NCBI RefSeq assembly: GCF_010078385.1
Contig: NZ_SIJC01000004.1
Coordinates: 248,001 to 312,000, forward strand
Direction of reading: 5' to 3'
Length of the DNA stretch: 64,000 nucleotides
Origin: Chengkuizengella sediminis
Lineage (GTDB): Bacteria > Bacillota > Bacilli > Paenibacillales > KCTC-33759
In this document: positions 35,989 to 45,238 of the stretch, in pieces
How positions within the stretch are numbered: the stretch's first letter is position 1
How the letters are laid out: each line of letters begins with the position of its first letter
Translations under genes and position numbers: made by a program
The notes under the pieces: model-generated
The model's database searches: none
Told to the model about the DNA's origin: nothing
Seen by the model: only the letters and a program-made list of their open reading frames with translations

Positions 35989-37332
35989 CTATACTTTAAG
36001 ATAATTATTTTTAACTAACTTTTGATACCAATAGTAACTCTCTTTTGGTGTTCTCTCTTGCGTTCGATAATTCACATGGACTAGTCCAAAACGCATGCTA
36101 TAACCGTATGCCCATTCGAAGTTATCCATCATAGACCAGCACATGTATCCTTTTACATTCACACCAGATTCAATAGAACGATGAAGTTGTAGGATATGTT
36201 TTTTCAAAAATGAAGTTCTACCCTCATCATTTACAATACCATCTTTAGGCTCATCATTATAACATGCCCCGTTTTCAGTAATATAAATAGGGATTTGTCC
36301 ATACCGATCTGTTATGAATTTTAAAACATAATACAACCCTTCAGGATAAATGTCCCAACCAATATCTGTTTTATCACGACCAACATTAATACCCTCATTG
36401 TCTAATATATCAGAGTCTTCCTTAAATTTCACAACTCCACCTGTATAATAATTAATGCCAAGGAAATCAATTGGCTGATGAATAGCTTCCATATCTCCAG
36501 GTTGAACGTTCATCTTCACGCCTTTTTGTTCAAACCAATCGACCATAAATTGCGGATAACTTCCTTTAAACACAGGGTCCATAAACCACTCAACATACCA
36601 AGCCCTGCCTCTATTGGCTGTATCAATATCTTCTTGCTTATTACTGAATGGTTCATTCCAAGTCACGTTAGGAGCATATCCAATTTGTCCTTCTACTCCT
36701 AGCTCTCTATATTTGCTGACTGTTTTTCCGTGTGCTACCAATAAATGATGAGCAACATCCACTGCTGTCTGTATATTTTTTTTACCTGGCGCATGATTGC
36801 CATAATAGTTGGACAAGAAAGCACTGCACCACATCTCATTAAAAGTCATCCAGCTTTTAATTTTACCTGCAAATTCTTTAAACATTGTCTCTGCATAATT
36901 TACAAAAGCGTCAATGCTCTCACGATTCTCCCAACCACCTTGATCTTGCAAAGCTTGAGGCAAATCCCAATGATATAATGTACAATAAGGTTCTATACCA
37001 TTTTCCAATAATTTATCTACGAAATTGTGATAATACGCTAAACCTTTTTGATTGATTTCACCAGTTCCATTAGGAAAAATTCTCGGCCACGAAACAGAAA
37101 ATCGATACACTGTGATCCCTAGTTGTTTCATTAATTGTATATCTTCTTCATAACGATGATAACTATCACAAGCTACATCACCGTTGTCTCCCTCAAATAC
37201 TTTACCAGGAATTCGAGAAAACGTATCCCAGATTGACATTCCTCTTCCGTCTTTATCATAAGCCCCTTCAATTTGGTAGGCTGCTGTTGCAGTACCCCAT
37301 TTAAAGTCTTTTGGGAATTGTAATATTGTCAT
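35989..37332 (-). CDS. GH1 beta-glucosidase
   Basis: The start at 37332 is chosen because GGGGTGG lies before it; the frame also opens at 37353. The ~447-residue product is a glycoside hydrolase family 1 enzyme. N-terminal motif is FPKDFKWGTATAAYQIEGA, acid/base Glu is in MTFNEMWC, and nucleophile Glu is in YITENGACYND near residue 350. It has the plain BglA type (GYMCWSMMDNFEWAYGYSMR) without phosphoglycan-specific features that I can see. There is no signal peptide, so it acts on imported beta-glucosides. No PTS or ABC transporter is adjacent. Confidence 0.93.
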   Translation of the reverse strand: MTILQFPKDFKWGTATAAYQIEGAYDKDGRGMSIWDTFSRIPGKVFEGDNGDVACDSYHRYEEDIQLMKQLGITVYRFSVSWPRIFPNGTGEINQKGLAYYHNFVDKLLENGIEPYCTLYHWDLPQALQDQGGWENRESIDAFVNYAETMFKEFAGKIKSWMTFNEMWCSAFLSNYYGNHAPGKKNIQTAVDVAHHLLVAHGKTVSKYRELGVEGQIGYAPNVTWNEPFSNKQEDIDTANRGRAWYVEWFMDPVFKGSYPQFMVDWFEQKGVKMNVQPGDMEAIHQPIDFLGINYYTGGVVKFKEDSDILDNEGINVGRDKTDIGWDIYPEGLYYVLKFITDRYGQIPIYITENGACYNDEPKDGIVNDEGRTSFLKKHILQLHRSIESGVNVKGYMCWSMMDNFEWAYGYSMRFGLVHVNYRTQERTPKESYYWYQKLVKNNYLKV

Positions 37333-37580
37333 TTTTCCACCCCATAAAATCATTTATTGTTCAGCAAATGAAAATAACATGTACATTTTCATATACTTTA
37401 AACTGAATTGCAAATCTGAACTTTATTATAATGAATATTAGGTAGTAATGATATTGCCATATTAGGTTTTCATTTATGCTATTTTGGGATTCAATAACCT
37501 GGAGAAGAAAAGCTTTGATATTAATAACTACTACTTTTATGATAGACAAAAAGTGTGTGAGTTGGTACTACATGAATTAA

Positions 37581-37759
37581 CGGGAATTTAGGGTCTTATT
37601 TATGTGAATTCACTATCCTAAATTAAAATAAGTGGAAATTTTGGTCTTATTTAACTCATTTTAAATCGATTTTTGCATATTTGCATAAAACCATTGATAT
37701 AAGACCGTTATTTCCCGCTATTTTAATAAAATCCATAAAAATCATGAAATAAGACCATC
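37581..37759. repeat. Intergenic palindromic element with four GGTCTTATTT motifs
   Basis: Inside the 460-bp gap between the GH1 and GNAT genes, GGTCTTAT(TT) occurs twice on the plus strand (37592-37601, 37642-37652) and twice inverted (37697-37703, 37748-37754). Three copies are preceded by a GGGAAAT- or GGAAATT-like block. The arrangement gives a long imperfect palindrome of ~180 bp. No protein frame is convincing. It resembles a small non-autonomous or extragenic palindromic repeat. Confidence 0.55.
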
Positions 37760-37791
37760 AGATACCTTTATATTCTTAAATCTACATGGTT

Positions 37792-38217
37792 TTATATATC
37801 TATTTGCTCAACCTCAAATTCACAACGATATCTCTCAACTCCAGGGAATTTTTCACCTAAGCTATATACTGTAAAACCACTACTGCGATAAAAATCTACT
37901 GCATCGTCGTCTGTTTCAGATATGACTTGAGTTGGTTTTTTTAAGTTTATCATCGCATTGATCATTAAGCTTCCAATTCCTTTATATCGTTGGGGTGGTG
38001 AAACAGCGATATGTTTTAACTCCATCTGGGTTTCATTCATTTGGAAACCTATGATTCCCACTACCTTGTTTTCCTTTTCAAAACCATAAATTTCAACATC
38101 ATTTTCGTTTTTATAATTTTGAATTGTTTCTTCTAATCGATTGGAATCAGAGAAAGTACAAAGTGCAAGTAACTCAATAATTTCTGACTGGTCTAATTTA
38201 TCTTTTACATTTATCAT
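37792..38217 (-). CDS. GNAT-family N-acetyltransferase
   Basis: A 141-residue protein with the GNAT fold: HIAVSPPQRYKGIGSLMINA (acetyl-CoA-binding R/Q-x-x-G-x-G type loop) near residue 75 and a C-terminal DFYRSSGFTVYSLG segment. The substrate is unknown. It lies 87 bp after the GrpB-like gene on the same strand and could share its transcript. A second, unrelated GNAT lies at 39070-39609. Confidence 0.85.
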   Translation of the reverse strand: MINVKDKLDQSEIIELLALCTFSDSNRLEETIQNYKNENDVEIYGFEKENKVVGIIGFQMNETQMELKHIAVSPPQRYKGIGSLMINAMINLKKPTQVISETDDDAVDFYRSSGFTVYSLGEKFPGVERYRCEFEVEQIDI

Positions 38218-38304
38218 TCCATTTGACTCCTTTGGTTTTTATCAAGTAAGGATGAGGGTATACAAAAGTTGATTTATCTAATCTGATTTGTTACTGAATC
38301 TATG

Positions 38305-38823
38305 TTACATTTCACTATAAAATTTTAATGCCTTCTCATCTGTTTCTTTAATAAATGTTTCTTTTCCATTCGAATATCGCTCTGGATTGTTTGAAAATTT
38401 ACTTGCTAATTCTTCTTTTAAATCTTCATATTCTTTTGCAACTTCAGGATGAGTTATTAAATAATCGCGGAAAACAAGATGTCTTTTTATTTGTTGATCA
38501 CCTATTTGAAATACATGTACATGATGTGATCGATAATTTTCTCCACCTTTAGGAAAATATCTACGACCTGGTATACCAAACTCTCCTCTTGCTTCATAGC
38601 CGATAGCTTCCATTTTTTCATTGCATAAATCTATTTCTTTAATATTTTTAACTACTGGGATGATATCAATGATAGGTTTGGCTTTTAAACCAGGTACGGA
38701 GGTGCTGCCTATATGATGGATTTCTAATAATTGATCTCCGAAAACTTCTTTTATTTTCAACGCCTCTTCTTGGAACTTGTTTACCCAATCAACCTGATAA
38801 GGTACTACTTTAATTGTCCTCAT
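38305..38823 (-). CDS. GrpB-family nucleotidyltransferase-like protein
   Basis: The start at 38823 is chosen because GGGAGGGGAG lies just upstream; an in-frame ATG at 38841 lacks a ribosome site. The ~172-residue product matches the GrpB/UPF0157 family: VVPYQVDWVNKFQEEA, EIHHIGSTSVPGLKAKPIID, RSHHVHVFQIGD and FRDYLITHPEVAKEYEDLK. The GSTSVPGLKAKPIID block is the nucleotidyltransferase-like core. The biochemical role is not established. It is a common single gene in Bacillales and is followed by a GNAT. Confidence 0.9.
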   Translation of the reverse strand: MRTIKVVPYQVDWVNKFQEEALKIKEVFGDQLLEIHHIGSTSVPGLKAKPIIDIIPVVKNIKEIDLCNEKMEAIGYEARGEFGIPGRRYFPKGGENYRSHHVHVFQIGDQQIKRHLVFRDYLITHPEVAKEYEDLKEELASKFSNNPERYSNGKETFIKETDEKALKFYSEM

Positions 38824-38877
38824 GGTACTCTCCCCTCCCATTATTTTTAAAACATATAAAAAATTAATGTTTTATAG

Positions 38878-39045
38878 TCATTCTTCTAGCTGTGATTCCT
38901 TGAATGATTTTAGCATACGTTTGATTTCTTTCAAATCAGTTGCCATTTTTGATGTATCCACTGCCGTACGCACCACATGTTCCGTAATTACTATAAAACC
39001 TACAGTTAATCCCGCTAGAATTAGTAAAACAACAAAAATATTCAT
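38878..39045 (-). CDS. Predicted 55-residue single-pass membrane protein
   Basis: ATG at 39045 follows TAGGGTGA. The 55-residue product has one N-terminal membrane helix (IFVVLLILAGLTVGFIVI) and then a charged amphipathic helix (MATDLKEIKRMLKSFKESQL). I do not recognise a family. It is preceded on the same strand by the GNAT gene (24 bp) and followed by the GrpB-like gene (54 bp), so it may be part of a short operon. Confidence 0.6.
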   Translation of the reverse strand: MNIFVVLLILAGLTVGFIVITEHVVRTAVDTSKMATDLKEIKRMLKSFKESQLEE

Positions 39046-39069
39046 TTGAGTTCACCCTAACTTAACTTA

Positions 39070-39609
39070 TTAGTTATCCCAGTCTTCTTTCAACAAACCA
39101 TAAACAACATGATTGATATAACGATTATTTACCCATTCTGCCATGCGCATCATTCCTTCCTTTTCAAAACCAAGTCTTTCAGGAATGGCCCTGCTCTTCA
39201 AATTGTTTACTCCCGCACGTATCTCTATACGATTTAATTGTAAATCTTTAAATGAGTAGTTTATCATTGCTTTGCAAGCTTTGGTCATAATCCCTTGCCC
39301 TTGAAGAGATCCATCCAACCAATATCCAATAGATGTTTTTTTATTTAACCAATCTAGTCTATGTAAACTTATACACCCTACAATACGATCATGATAAAAA
39401 ATACCACAATCAATCCCATCATTGTTTGCAAGCTTTTGTAGTGCTGCTTCAATGAACCCTTTTGTATGATCTATTGTATTTCCTTGTACCCAAGGTAACC
39501 ACTCAGCTAAATAATCCTGATTACAGCTAACTAGATCAAAAAGTTGTTCAGCATGTCGAAGCTCTAATATTCTTATATCCAAGTTATCATCAATGATATG
39601 TTTAAACAT
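39070..39609 (-). CDS. RimJ/RimL-type GNAT acetyltransferase
   Basis: The start at 39609 is chosen from a GGAG 10-11 nt upstream; a GTG at 39621 is too close to it. The ~179-residue product resembles ribosomal-protein-serine acetyltransferases of the RimL/YdaF type: LDIRILELRHAEQLFDLV, EWLPWV, IGYWLDGSLQGQGIMTKACK (acetyl-CoA loop) and NRIEIRAGVNNLKSRAIPER. The substrate may be a ribosomal protein or a small molecule. It follows the zinc-ribbon gene by about 20 bp and precedes the 55-residue membrane gene. Confidence 0.88.
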   Translation of the reverse strand: MFKHIIDDNLDIRILELRHAEQLFDLVSCNQDYLAEWLPWVQGNTIDHTKGFIEAALQKLANNDGIDCGIFYHDRIVGCISLHRLDWLNKKTSIGYWLDGSLQGQGIMTKACKAMINYSFKDLQLNRIEIRAGVNNLKSRAIPERLGFEKEGMMRMAEWVNNRYINHVVYGLLKEDWDN

Positions 39610-39629
39610 GATGATTCCCACTCCAATCG

Positions 39630-39986
39630 TTAACTATCACGTAATTTCAATCCACATGAATTACATTCTTTATTGTTCAAAAACACTTGAGTTCCACAAG
39701 CCGGGCAGCTTTCTTTAGCTATTAATAGTCCACATTTAGGACACTTTTCTTCATTTAATAGTATTTTTTTATTGCAACCAGGACAATTATCATATTTTAC
39801 AGTTAGAAGATACTCATCTTCTTCCTTCCGACTTTCTTCTTGTATCAATCTACTCTTTTCTAATTTTCGATTTAACTGTTTTAATGTTTCAGTTAGTTCT
39901 GAGTTGTTGATTGCAGATTGGATCACTATATAAAGTATGAAAAAGAATAAAAACGTAATTATGATATAAATTAATCCCATGATCAT
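39630..39986 (-). CDS. Membrane-anchored zinc-ribbon protein
   Basis: A 118-residue protein. Residues 3-26 are one membrane helix, about 28-60 a likely coiled coil (LTETLKQLNRKLEKSRLIQE), and 67-118 three consecutive CxxC pairs plus a fourth (CPGC, CPKC, CPAC, CNSC), giving two zinc ribbons. Such ribbons often act as adaptors; the partner is unknown. The start could also be the ATG two codons later (39980), which has better spacing to GAGGTG. Confidence 0.75.
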   Translation of the reverse strand: MIMGLIYIIITFLFFFILYIVIQSAINNSELTETLKQLNRKLEKSRLIQEESRKEEDEYLLTVKYDNCPGCNKKILLNEEKCPKCGLLIAKESCPACGTQVFLNNKECNSCGLKLRDS

Positions 39987-40173
39987 TTCACCTCATTCAT
40001 AAACTAACCCATATTATAACATTATTCTTATACCCCCTTCTCACAAACATCCAAAATCCCCATCTATTCTATTAACTATCATAGAATGACAATGAATAAA
40101 ATTAGGAAGCAATTGGGAGAATAAAATAAGTATTTCAACAATAAATATTCAATTCATATAAGGAGAAAACAAG

Positions 40174-41469
40174 ATGGCAAGAATAGGAACAAATTGGAAC
40201 CCTGAGGATGAGCAGTTTTGGGAATCTGAGGGAAAAAAACATGCAAGACGTAATTTATGGATTTCAGTACCAGCACTCCTTTTGGCATTTGTAGTATGGC
40301 AAATTTGGTCTGTTGTTGCTGTTCGTTTAAATGATGTTGGTTTTAATTTTTCTAGTAGTGAACTATTTACTTTAGCTGCATTACCTGGATTAACTGGAGC
40401 TACTTTACGTATTTTTTATACTTTTTTAGTCGGGATATTTGGGGGGCGAAACTGGACAGTGATCTCAACTGCCTCTTTACTGATACCTGCAATAGGAATT
40501 GGAATTGCAGTACAAAATCCTGATACTTCATTCACAACAATGGCCATATTGGCTGCTCTTTGTGGTTTTGGTGGTGGTAATTTCTCATCCTCTATGGCAA
40601 ACATCAGCTTCTTTTACCCCAAAAAATCAAAGGGTGCGGCTTTAGGCATTAACGCAGGAATCGGAAATCTTGGCGTAAGTGTTGTACAGTTTACATCTCC
40701 GATTGTGATTGCAATAAGTATTTTTGGAGCTTTTGGCGGTACAAGCCAAACTTTAGCTGACGGTTCATCAGTATGGATTCAAAATGCAGCATTTGTATGG
40801 GTCATTCCTATTATATTAGTTACCATTGCTGCATTATTTGGAATGGATAACATTCCTTCTGCTAAACAGTCCATTTCGGATCAATTTGTCATTTTCAAAA
40901 AAAAACATACTTGGATTATGACATGGTTATATACAATGTGTTTCGGGTCGTTCATTGGATACTCAGCAGCCTTTCCATTATTAATAAAATCAGAATTTGC
41001 AGACCTCAATGTAATTCATCTTGCTTTTATCGGCCCGTTATTAGGCGCTGGTGTTCGACCTATCGGTGGATGGATTTCAGATAAACTTGGTGGAGCACGT
41101 GTTACATTTTGGGATATCATGATTATGATTCTCGCAACAATAGGTGTCGTTTATTTCTTAACATTAGATAACTTTACTGGTTTCTTAATTATGTTTTTAA
41201 TCCTATTCACCACAACAGGAATTGCCAATGGTTCAACATTTCGTATGATACCTTTTATTTTTCCTGAAAAGGAAGCAGCAACTGTACTTGGTTTTACTGC
41301 AGCAATAGCTGCTTACGGTGCTTTTTTCATTCCAAAAATTTTTGGTTGGTCCATTGATAGTACTGGTACTGCTAATATGGCTTTATATTTTTTAATCGCC
41401 TATTATGCCATAAGTTTGATAATCACATGGTACTACTATGCTAGAAAAAATGCAGAAGTAAAATGTTAG
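40174..41469 (+). CDS. narK: NarK-type nitrate/nitrite transporter 1
   Basis: A 431-residue MFS protein with about 12 helices, starting behind AAGGAG. Nitrate/nitrite-porter signatures are GFGGGNFSSSMANISFFYPK (first nitrate signature), GINAGIGNLGVSVVQF, and GIANGSTFRMIPFIFPEK (second). The first ~30 residues are cytoplasmic (NPEDEQFWESEGKKHARRN). NarK-type proteins import nitrate and/or export nitrite. It is followed 13 bp later by a second member. No nitrate sensor pair or clear Fnr box was found upstream. Confidence 0.92.
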   Translation: MARIGTNWNPEDEQFWESEGKKHARRNLWISVPALLLAFVVWQIWSVVAVRLNDVGFNFSSSELFTLAALPGLTGATLRIFYTFLVGIFGGRNWTVISTASLLIPAIGIGIAVQNPDTSFTTMAILAALCGFGGGNFSSSMANISFFYPKKSKGAALGINAGIGNLGVSVVQFTSPIVIAISIFGAFGGTSQTLADGSSVWIQNAAFVWVIPIILVTIAALFGMDNIPSAKQSISDQFVIFKKKHTWIMTWLYTMCFGSFIGYSAAFPLLIKSEFADLNVIHLAFIGPLLGAGVRPIGGWISDKLGGARVTFWDIMIMILATIGVVYFLTLDNFTGFLIMFLILFTTTGIANGSTFRMIPFIFPEKEAATVLGFTAAIAAYGAFFIPKIFGWSIDSTGTANMALYFLIAYYAISLIITWYYYARKNAEVKC

Positions 41470-41482
41470 GAGATGTTAACCT

Positions 41483-42676
41483 TTGAGCATTAAGAACTTT
41501 TTTAAAACGGGGCATACCCCAACCCTTTTTGCTTCCTTTTTGTATTTCGACATTAGTTTTATGATCTGGGTTATTCTAGGACCAACTGGTACATTTATTG
41601 TTGAAGATTTGGGTTTGACTGATTTTCAAAAGGGCATGATGGTTGGAATCCCCGTTTTAGGCGGTGCATTATTACGTATACCCATGGGATTGTTAGCAGA
41701 CCGATTTGGTGGGAAACGCATGGGAATGATAGGCATGATCTTAACGATGATCCCACTTTTTTGGGGATGGTTACTTGCAGACAATTTACCGCAAATTTAT
41801 GCTCTAGGTTTTCTTTTAGGAATTGCTGGTGCTAGCTTTGCTGTGGCACTTCCTTTAGCAAGTCGATGGTACCCAAAAGAACATCAAGGTTTAGCCATGG
41901 GAATAGCTGGAGCTGGGAATAGTGGTACAGTACTAGCTACGTTATTTGGTCCTCGTATTGCAGAAGCTTATGGTTGGCATAGTGTATTTGGCATTGCGCT
42001 TATACCACTAATTATTGCGTTCATTGTCTTCATAGTGTTCGCAAAAGAAAACACAGATGCTGTGAGACCGACAAAAATGTCAGAATATAAACAAGTTATT
42101 AAACATAAAAACACATGGTTATTCAGCTTCTTTTATAGTTTATCTTTTGGGGGATTTGTTGGTTTAACGAGTTATTTAACGATCTTTTTTTATGATCAAT
42201 ATGGAGTAAGTAAAGTCACAGCAGGTGATTTTGTTACCATATGTGTATTTGCAGGCAGTTTTGTTCGTCCTATTGGCGGCTTATTAGCAGATAAATATGG
42301 TGGTTTGCGACTGCTTATATTTTTATTTAGTGGTGCAATGATCACTTTATTCATTGTAGGTATGTTACTACCTTTATATATTTCTTTTACGATGTTATTT
42401 TTAACTTTAGTTTTTCTAGGAACAGCAAACGGTGCATTATTCCAAGTTATTCCTGTTCAATTCCCCAAAGAAGTTGGACTTGTCACTGGTTTTGTTGGTG
42501 CTGCTGGAGGAGTAGGTGGCTTCTTCCTTCCTAACATTCTAGGAAGTTTTAAAGAATGGACTGGTACGTATGCTTATGGATTTTGGTGGGTCTCAGCTAC
42601 AATTTTGATCTCAATTTTATTTATGATTTATATGCAAAAATCTATACAAAGCATAATATCAAAACCTAAACAGTGA
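41483..42676 (+). CDS. NarK-type nitrate/nitrite transporter 2
   Basis: A 397-residue MFS protein starting at TTG 41483 behind AGGAG. It resembles the other subtype of nitrate porter: GPTGTFIVEDLGLTDFQKGM, GIAGASFAVALPLASRWYPK (signature 1), GIAGAGNSGTVLATLFGPR and GTANGALFQVIPVQFPKE (signature 2). Pairs of different NarK types next to each other are known; one often acts as a nitrate/proton symporter and the other as a nitrate/nitrite antiporter. Which is which cannot be read here. It is cotranscribed with transporter 1. Confidence 0.92.
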   Translation: MSIKNFFKTGHTPTLFASFLYFDISFMIWVILGPTGTFIVEDLGLTDFQKGMMVGIPVLGGALLRIPMGLLADRFGGKRMGMIGMILTMIPLFWGWLLADNLPQIYALGFLLGIAGASFAVALPLASRWYPKEHQGLAMGIAGAGNSGTVLATLFGPRIAEAYGWHSVFGIALIPLIIAFIVFIVFAKENTDAVRPTKMSEYKQVIKHKNTWLFSFFYSLSFGGFVGLTSYLTIFFYDQYGVSKVTAGDFVTICVFAGSFVRPIGGLLADKYGGLRLLIFLFSGAMITLFIVGMLLPLYISFTMLFLTLVFLGTANGALFQVIPVQFPKEVGLVTGFVGAAGGVGGFFLPNILGSFKEWTGTYAYGFWWVSATILISILFMIYMQKSIQSIISKPKQ

Positions 42677-42739
42677 GTTACACTATTTTAACATCAAAAA
42701 TGTTCAATGATTTGTAACAATAAAACACTCATTTATGGA

Positions 42740-42794
42740 TTGACAATATATTTATCATTTTGTTACGATTTAATTGAGAATGATTTTCATTACC
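42740..42794 (+). promoter_or_regulatory. feo promoter with Fur box
   Basis: TTGACA (42740-42745) and TACGAT (42764-42769) form a sigma-A-type promoter with 18-bp spacing. Immediately after it, GAGAATGATTTTCATTA (42776-42792) matches the Fur box consensus GATAATGATTATCATTATC well. The box spans the expected start site, so repression by iron-loaded Fur is likely. Confidence 0.85.
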
Positions 42795-42818
42795 ATAGAG
42801 ATTTTAGGAGTGGTCAAT

Positions 42819-43046
42819 TTGAAACTTACAGAACTCAAACAAGGTGATAAAGCTATCATAACGGACTTATCAAAAGTGAACCATCTTGTACAACAACGTT
42901 TAATCGATATGGGTATGATAGAAGGTGCCCAAGTAGTTACTAAACGTAGTATGCCTTTTGGCGGACCATTATTTCTTGAATCTCATGGTCAAAATATTAG
43001 TATTAGGCGTAACGAAGCTTCTCGGATTCGAGTGGAACAGTTATGA
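42819..43046 (+). CDS. feoA: FeoA, ferrous iron transport accessory
   Basis: The start is TTG 42819, 8 nt after AGGAG; the earlier ATG at 42774 overlaps the Fur box and is unlikely. The ~75-residue product is an SH3-like FeoA domain (KLTELKQGDKAII, QQRLIDMGMIEGAQVV, ISIRRNEASRIRV). FeoA is a small cytoplasmic partner of FeoB. Its stop overlaps the feoB start by 4 bp (ATGA), which couples their translation. Confidence 0.93.
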   Translation: MKLTELKQGDKAIITDLSKVNHLVQQRLIDMGMIEGAQVVTKRSMPFGGPLFLESHGQNISIRRNEASRIRVEQL

Positions 43047-45046
43047 GTGAAATAGCATTATTTGGGAATCCAAACACAGGAAAAACATCATTGTTTAATC
43101 ATCTAACAGGATCATATGAATATGTTGGAAATTGGACTGGGGTTACAGTAGAAAAAAAGGTTGGTTTACTTAGAAACAAAAAGCACCATCTAATTGATCT
43201 GCCAGGTATTTATTCAATGAAGCCTCTTTCAAGTGATGAAGATGTTGCTACTTTATTTCTATTAAACGATAAATTCTCAAAAATATTAAATATCATTGAT
43301 GCTTCTCAGTTAGAAAGAAACTTACATTTGACGATACAATTGCTAGAGTTCGGAAAACCAATGATCATCGGTTTAAATATGATAGATGTTTCAAATCAGC
43401 GTGGGATTCAGATAAATGAAACAAAACTATCAGAGTTACTTGAAGTCCCTATCCACCCTATTATCGCTCGTAATGGGAAAGGGTGTAAAGAATTACTTAA
43501 CGGTCTTGATTCTAACACTAGTAATAAGATAGAATCTTTTAAAATAGATTATGGACGTATTCTTGAAAATAAAATAGATGAATTATCAAAATTATTGCCA
43601 TCCGATTTAAATATCTCAAAACGCTGGTTGGCCATACAATATTTCGAAGGTAATGAACAGGTGAAAAAATATCTTCAATCATTCATTCCTGAAATTCAAT
43701 TACAAGAACTATATTTGGACACTGAAAAACAATTGACTACAACAGAATCATGCGGTTCATTAACTAAATTCATTCATTATAAACGGCACCAACATATACA
43801 AAAAATCACTTCACAAATTCTAGTAAAAACAAAAACGTCTAAACTTACCTTAACGGATCGAATAGATACCGTTGTCACAAATAAAGTTTTAGGTATTCCA
43901 ATATTTTTGGTCTTAATGTACATCACGTTTATGTTAACGTTTGATTGGCTAGGTTTTCCACTAGCAGATATTTTAGATGGATTTATATCTGGATCGTTAA
44001 CAAACTGGATCATGGTTTTACTGGGCGGAATTGGAGCATCAGCATTTTTGGAATCCCTTGTTATAGATGGAATCATTGCGGGTGTCGGCGGGGTACTTGT
44101 TTTTGTTCCGCAAATTTTTATTTTATTTTTTGCTATTTCATTACTAGAAGATTCAGGTTATATGGCACGTGTCGCTATGGTTATGGATAAACTGATGGAA
44201 AAAGTGGGATTAAACGGAAAAGCCTTCATTCCCATGATTATTGGATTTGGTTGTAATGTGCCTGGTGTCATGGCTGCAAGAACAATTGAACAGCCAAAAG
44301 AACGCTTATTAACTACTCTATTAACCCCTTTTATGTCATGCTCTGCTAGATTACCAGTTTATGCTTTATTTGTAGGTGCTTTTTTTGCAAAATATCAAGC
44401 ATTTGTCGTTTTATCCCTATATGTGCTAGGTATTATCATTGCACTTATTTTAGCTAGAATTTTTTCTTCTGTATTATTAAAGAATGAAACATCTGTTTTT
44501 ATCATTGAATTGCCTCCCTATCGTGTACCTCAAATACGAACCTTGTTTAGAAGTACCTGGGATAAAGGGAAAGGGTTTATTCGAAAAGCAGGGACTATCA
44601 TTTTTGGTGGATCTGTTCTCATATGGTTCCTGTCTTATTCTGGTCCATCTGGATTTGATGTTCCTATGAATGAAAGTTTTCTAGCCATGATAGGTGGAAT
44701 CATTGCTCCACTTCTAGCTCCGCTAGGCTTTGGCACTTGGCAAGCAGGGGCAGGACTTCTAACAGGCTTTTTAGCAAAAGAAGTCATCATTTCAACGATG
44801 AGTATTATATATTTTGTACCTGAAGCGAACCTACAAGCCTTTATGGCGACACAATTCACCCCTCTTTCAGCATTTAGTTTTATGGTTTTTGTCTTATTAT
44901 ACGTGCCTTGTTTGGCTACTGTTGTTGTGATTCAAAAAGAATTAAACTCTAAAAAATGGATGGCTTTTTCAGTCTTCATTAGCTTTTTCATTGCGTATGT
45001 TTTAAGCTTTTTGATTTATCAAGGTGGGAAATTCATAGGATTGTGA
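43043..45046 (+). CDS. feoB: FeoB, ferrous iron transporter
   Basis: A 667-residue inner-membrane Fe(II) importer. The N-terminal GTPase has G1 GNPNTGKTS, G2-region NWTGVTVEKK, G3 DLPGIYSM and G4 NMID. After a helical spacer the membrane part carries the two Gate motifs (GFGCNVPGVMAARTIE and the second Cys-containing FMVFVLLYVPCLATVVVI). It takes up iron under anoxic, iron-poor conditions, which fits the nitrate-respiration genes on either side. It forms an operon with feoA upstream and the small Cys-rich gene downstream. Confidence 0.95.
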   Translation: MSEIALFGNPNTGKTSLFNHLTGSYEYVGNWTGVTVEKKVGLLRNKKHHLIDLPGIYSMKPLSSDEDVATLFLLNDKFSKILNIIDASQLERNLHLTIQLLEFGKPMIIGLNMIDVSNQRGIQINETKLSELLEVPIHPIIARNGKGCKELLNGLDSNTSNKIESFKIDYGRILENKIDELSKLLPSDLNISKRWLAIQYFEGNEQVKKYLQSFIPEIQLQELYLDTEKQLTTTESCGSLTKFIHYKRHQHIQKITSQILVKTKTSKLTLTDRIDTVVTNKVLGIPIFLVLMYITFMLTFDWLGFPLADILDGFISGSLTNWIMVLLGGIGASAFLESLVIDGIIAGVGGVLVFVPQIFILFFAISLLEDSGYMARVAMVMDKLMEKVGLNGKAFIPMIIGFGCNVPGVMAARTIEQPKERLLTTLLTPFMSCSARLPVYALFVGAFFAKYQAFVVLSLYVLGIIIALILARIFSSVLLKNETSVFIIELPPYRVPQIRTLFRSTWDKGKGFIRKAGTIIFGGSVLIWFLSYSGPSGFDVPMNESFLAMIGGIIAPLLAPLGFGTWQAGAGLLTGFLAKEVIISTMSIIYFVPEANLQAFMATQFTPLSAFSFMVFVLLYVPCLATVVVIQKELNSKKWMAFSVFISFFIAYVLSFLIYQGGKFIGL

Positions 45047-45061
45047 TAGGAGTTGACTGAG

Positions 45062-45238
45062 TTGTTTATAAATTACGTTTTCATAGCTCTTATTTTTGGC
45101 TATGCTGGGTGGACACTTTTTAAGTTTTTTAAAAAGAGCAAAAAAGGGAAATGCGCAAGCTGTGAGTTAAGCAAAACTTGCCAAATTCAATGCGATGAAT
45201 ATGAAAAAAAGGAGACTCCTATCTATAGAAAAAATTAA
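45062..45238 (+). CDS. FeoB-associated Cys-rich membrane protein
   Basis: The start is TTG 45062, 9 nt after AGGAG; the frame opens three codons earlier at 45053 but that codon overlaps the ribosome site. The ~58-residue product has one N-terminal membrane helix (YVFIALIFGYAGWTLFKFF) and the Cys cluster CASCELSKTCQIQC, typical of the small proteins encoded after feoB in Firmicutes. Its role is not established; metal binding or FeoC-like help is usually suggested. Its 3' end overlaps the convergent PAP2 gene by 20 bp. Confidence 0.85.
   Translation: MFINYVFIALIFGYAGWTLFKFFKKSKKGKCASCELSKTCQIQCDEYEKKETPIYRKN

Noticed and set aside
37361-37549. A 62-codon minus-strand ORF upstream of the GH1 gene
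   Set aside because: It is a low-complexity, AT-rich reading with no family resemblance; the region looks non-coding.
40030-40050. A TTTGTGAG half-site before the zinc-ribbon gene
   Set aside because: The second half-site is poor and the spacing to a -10 does not match.
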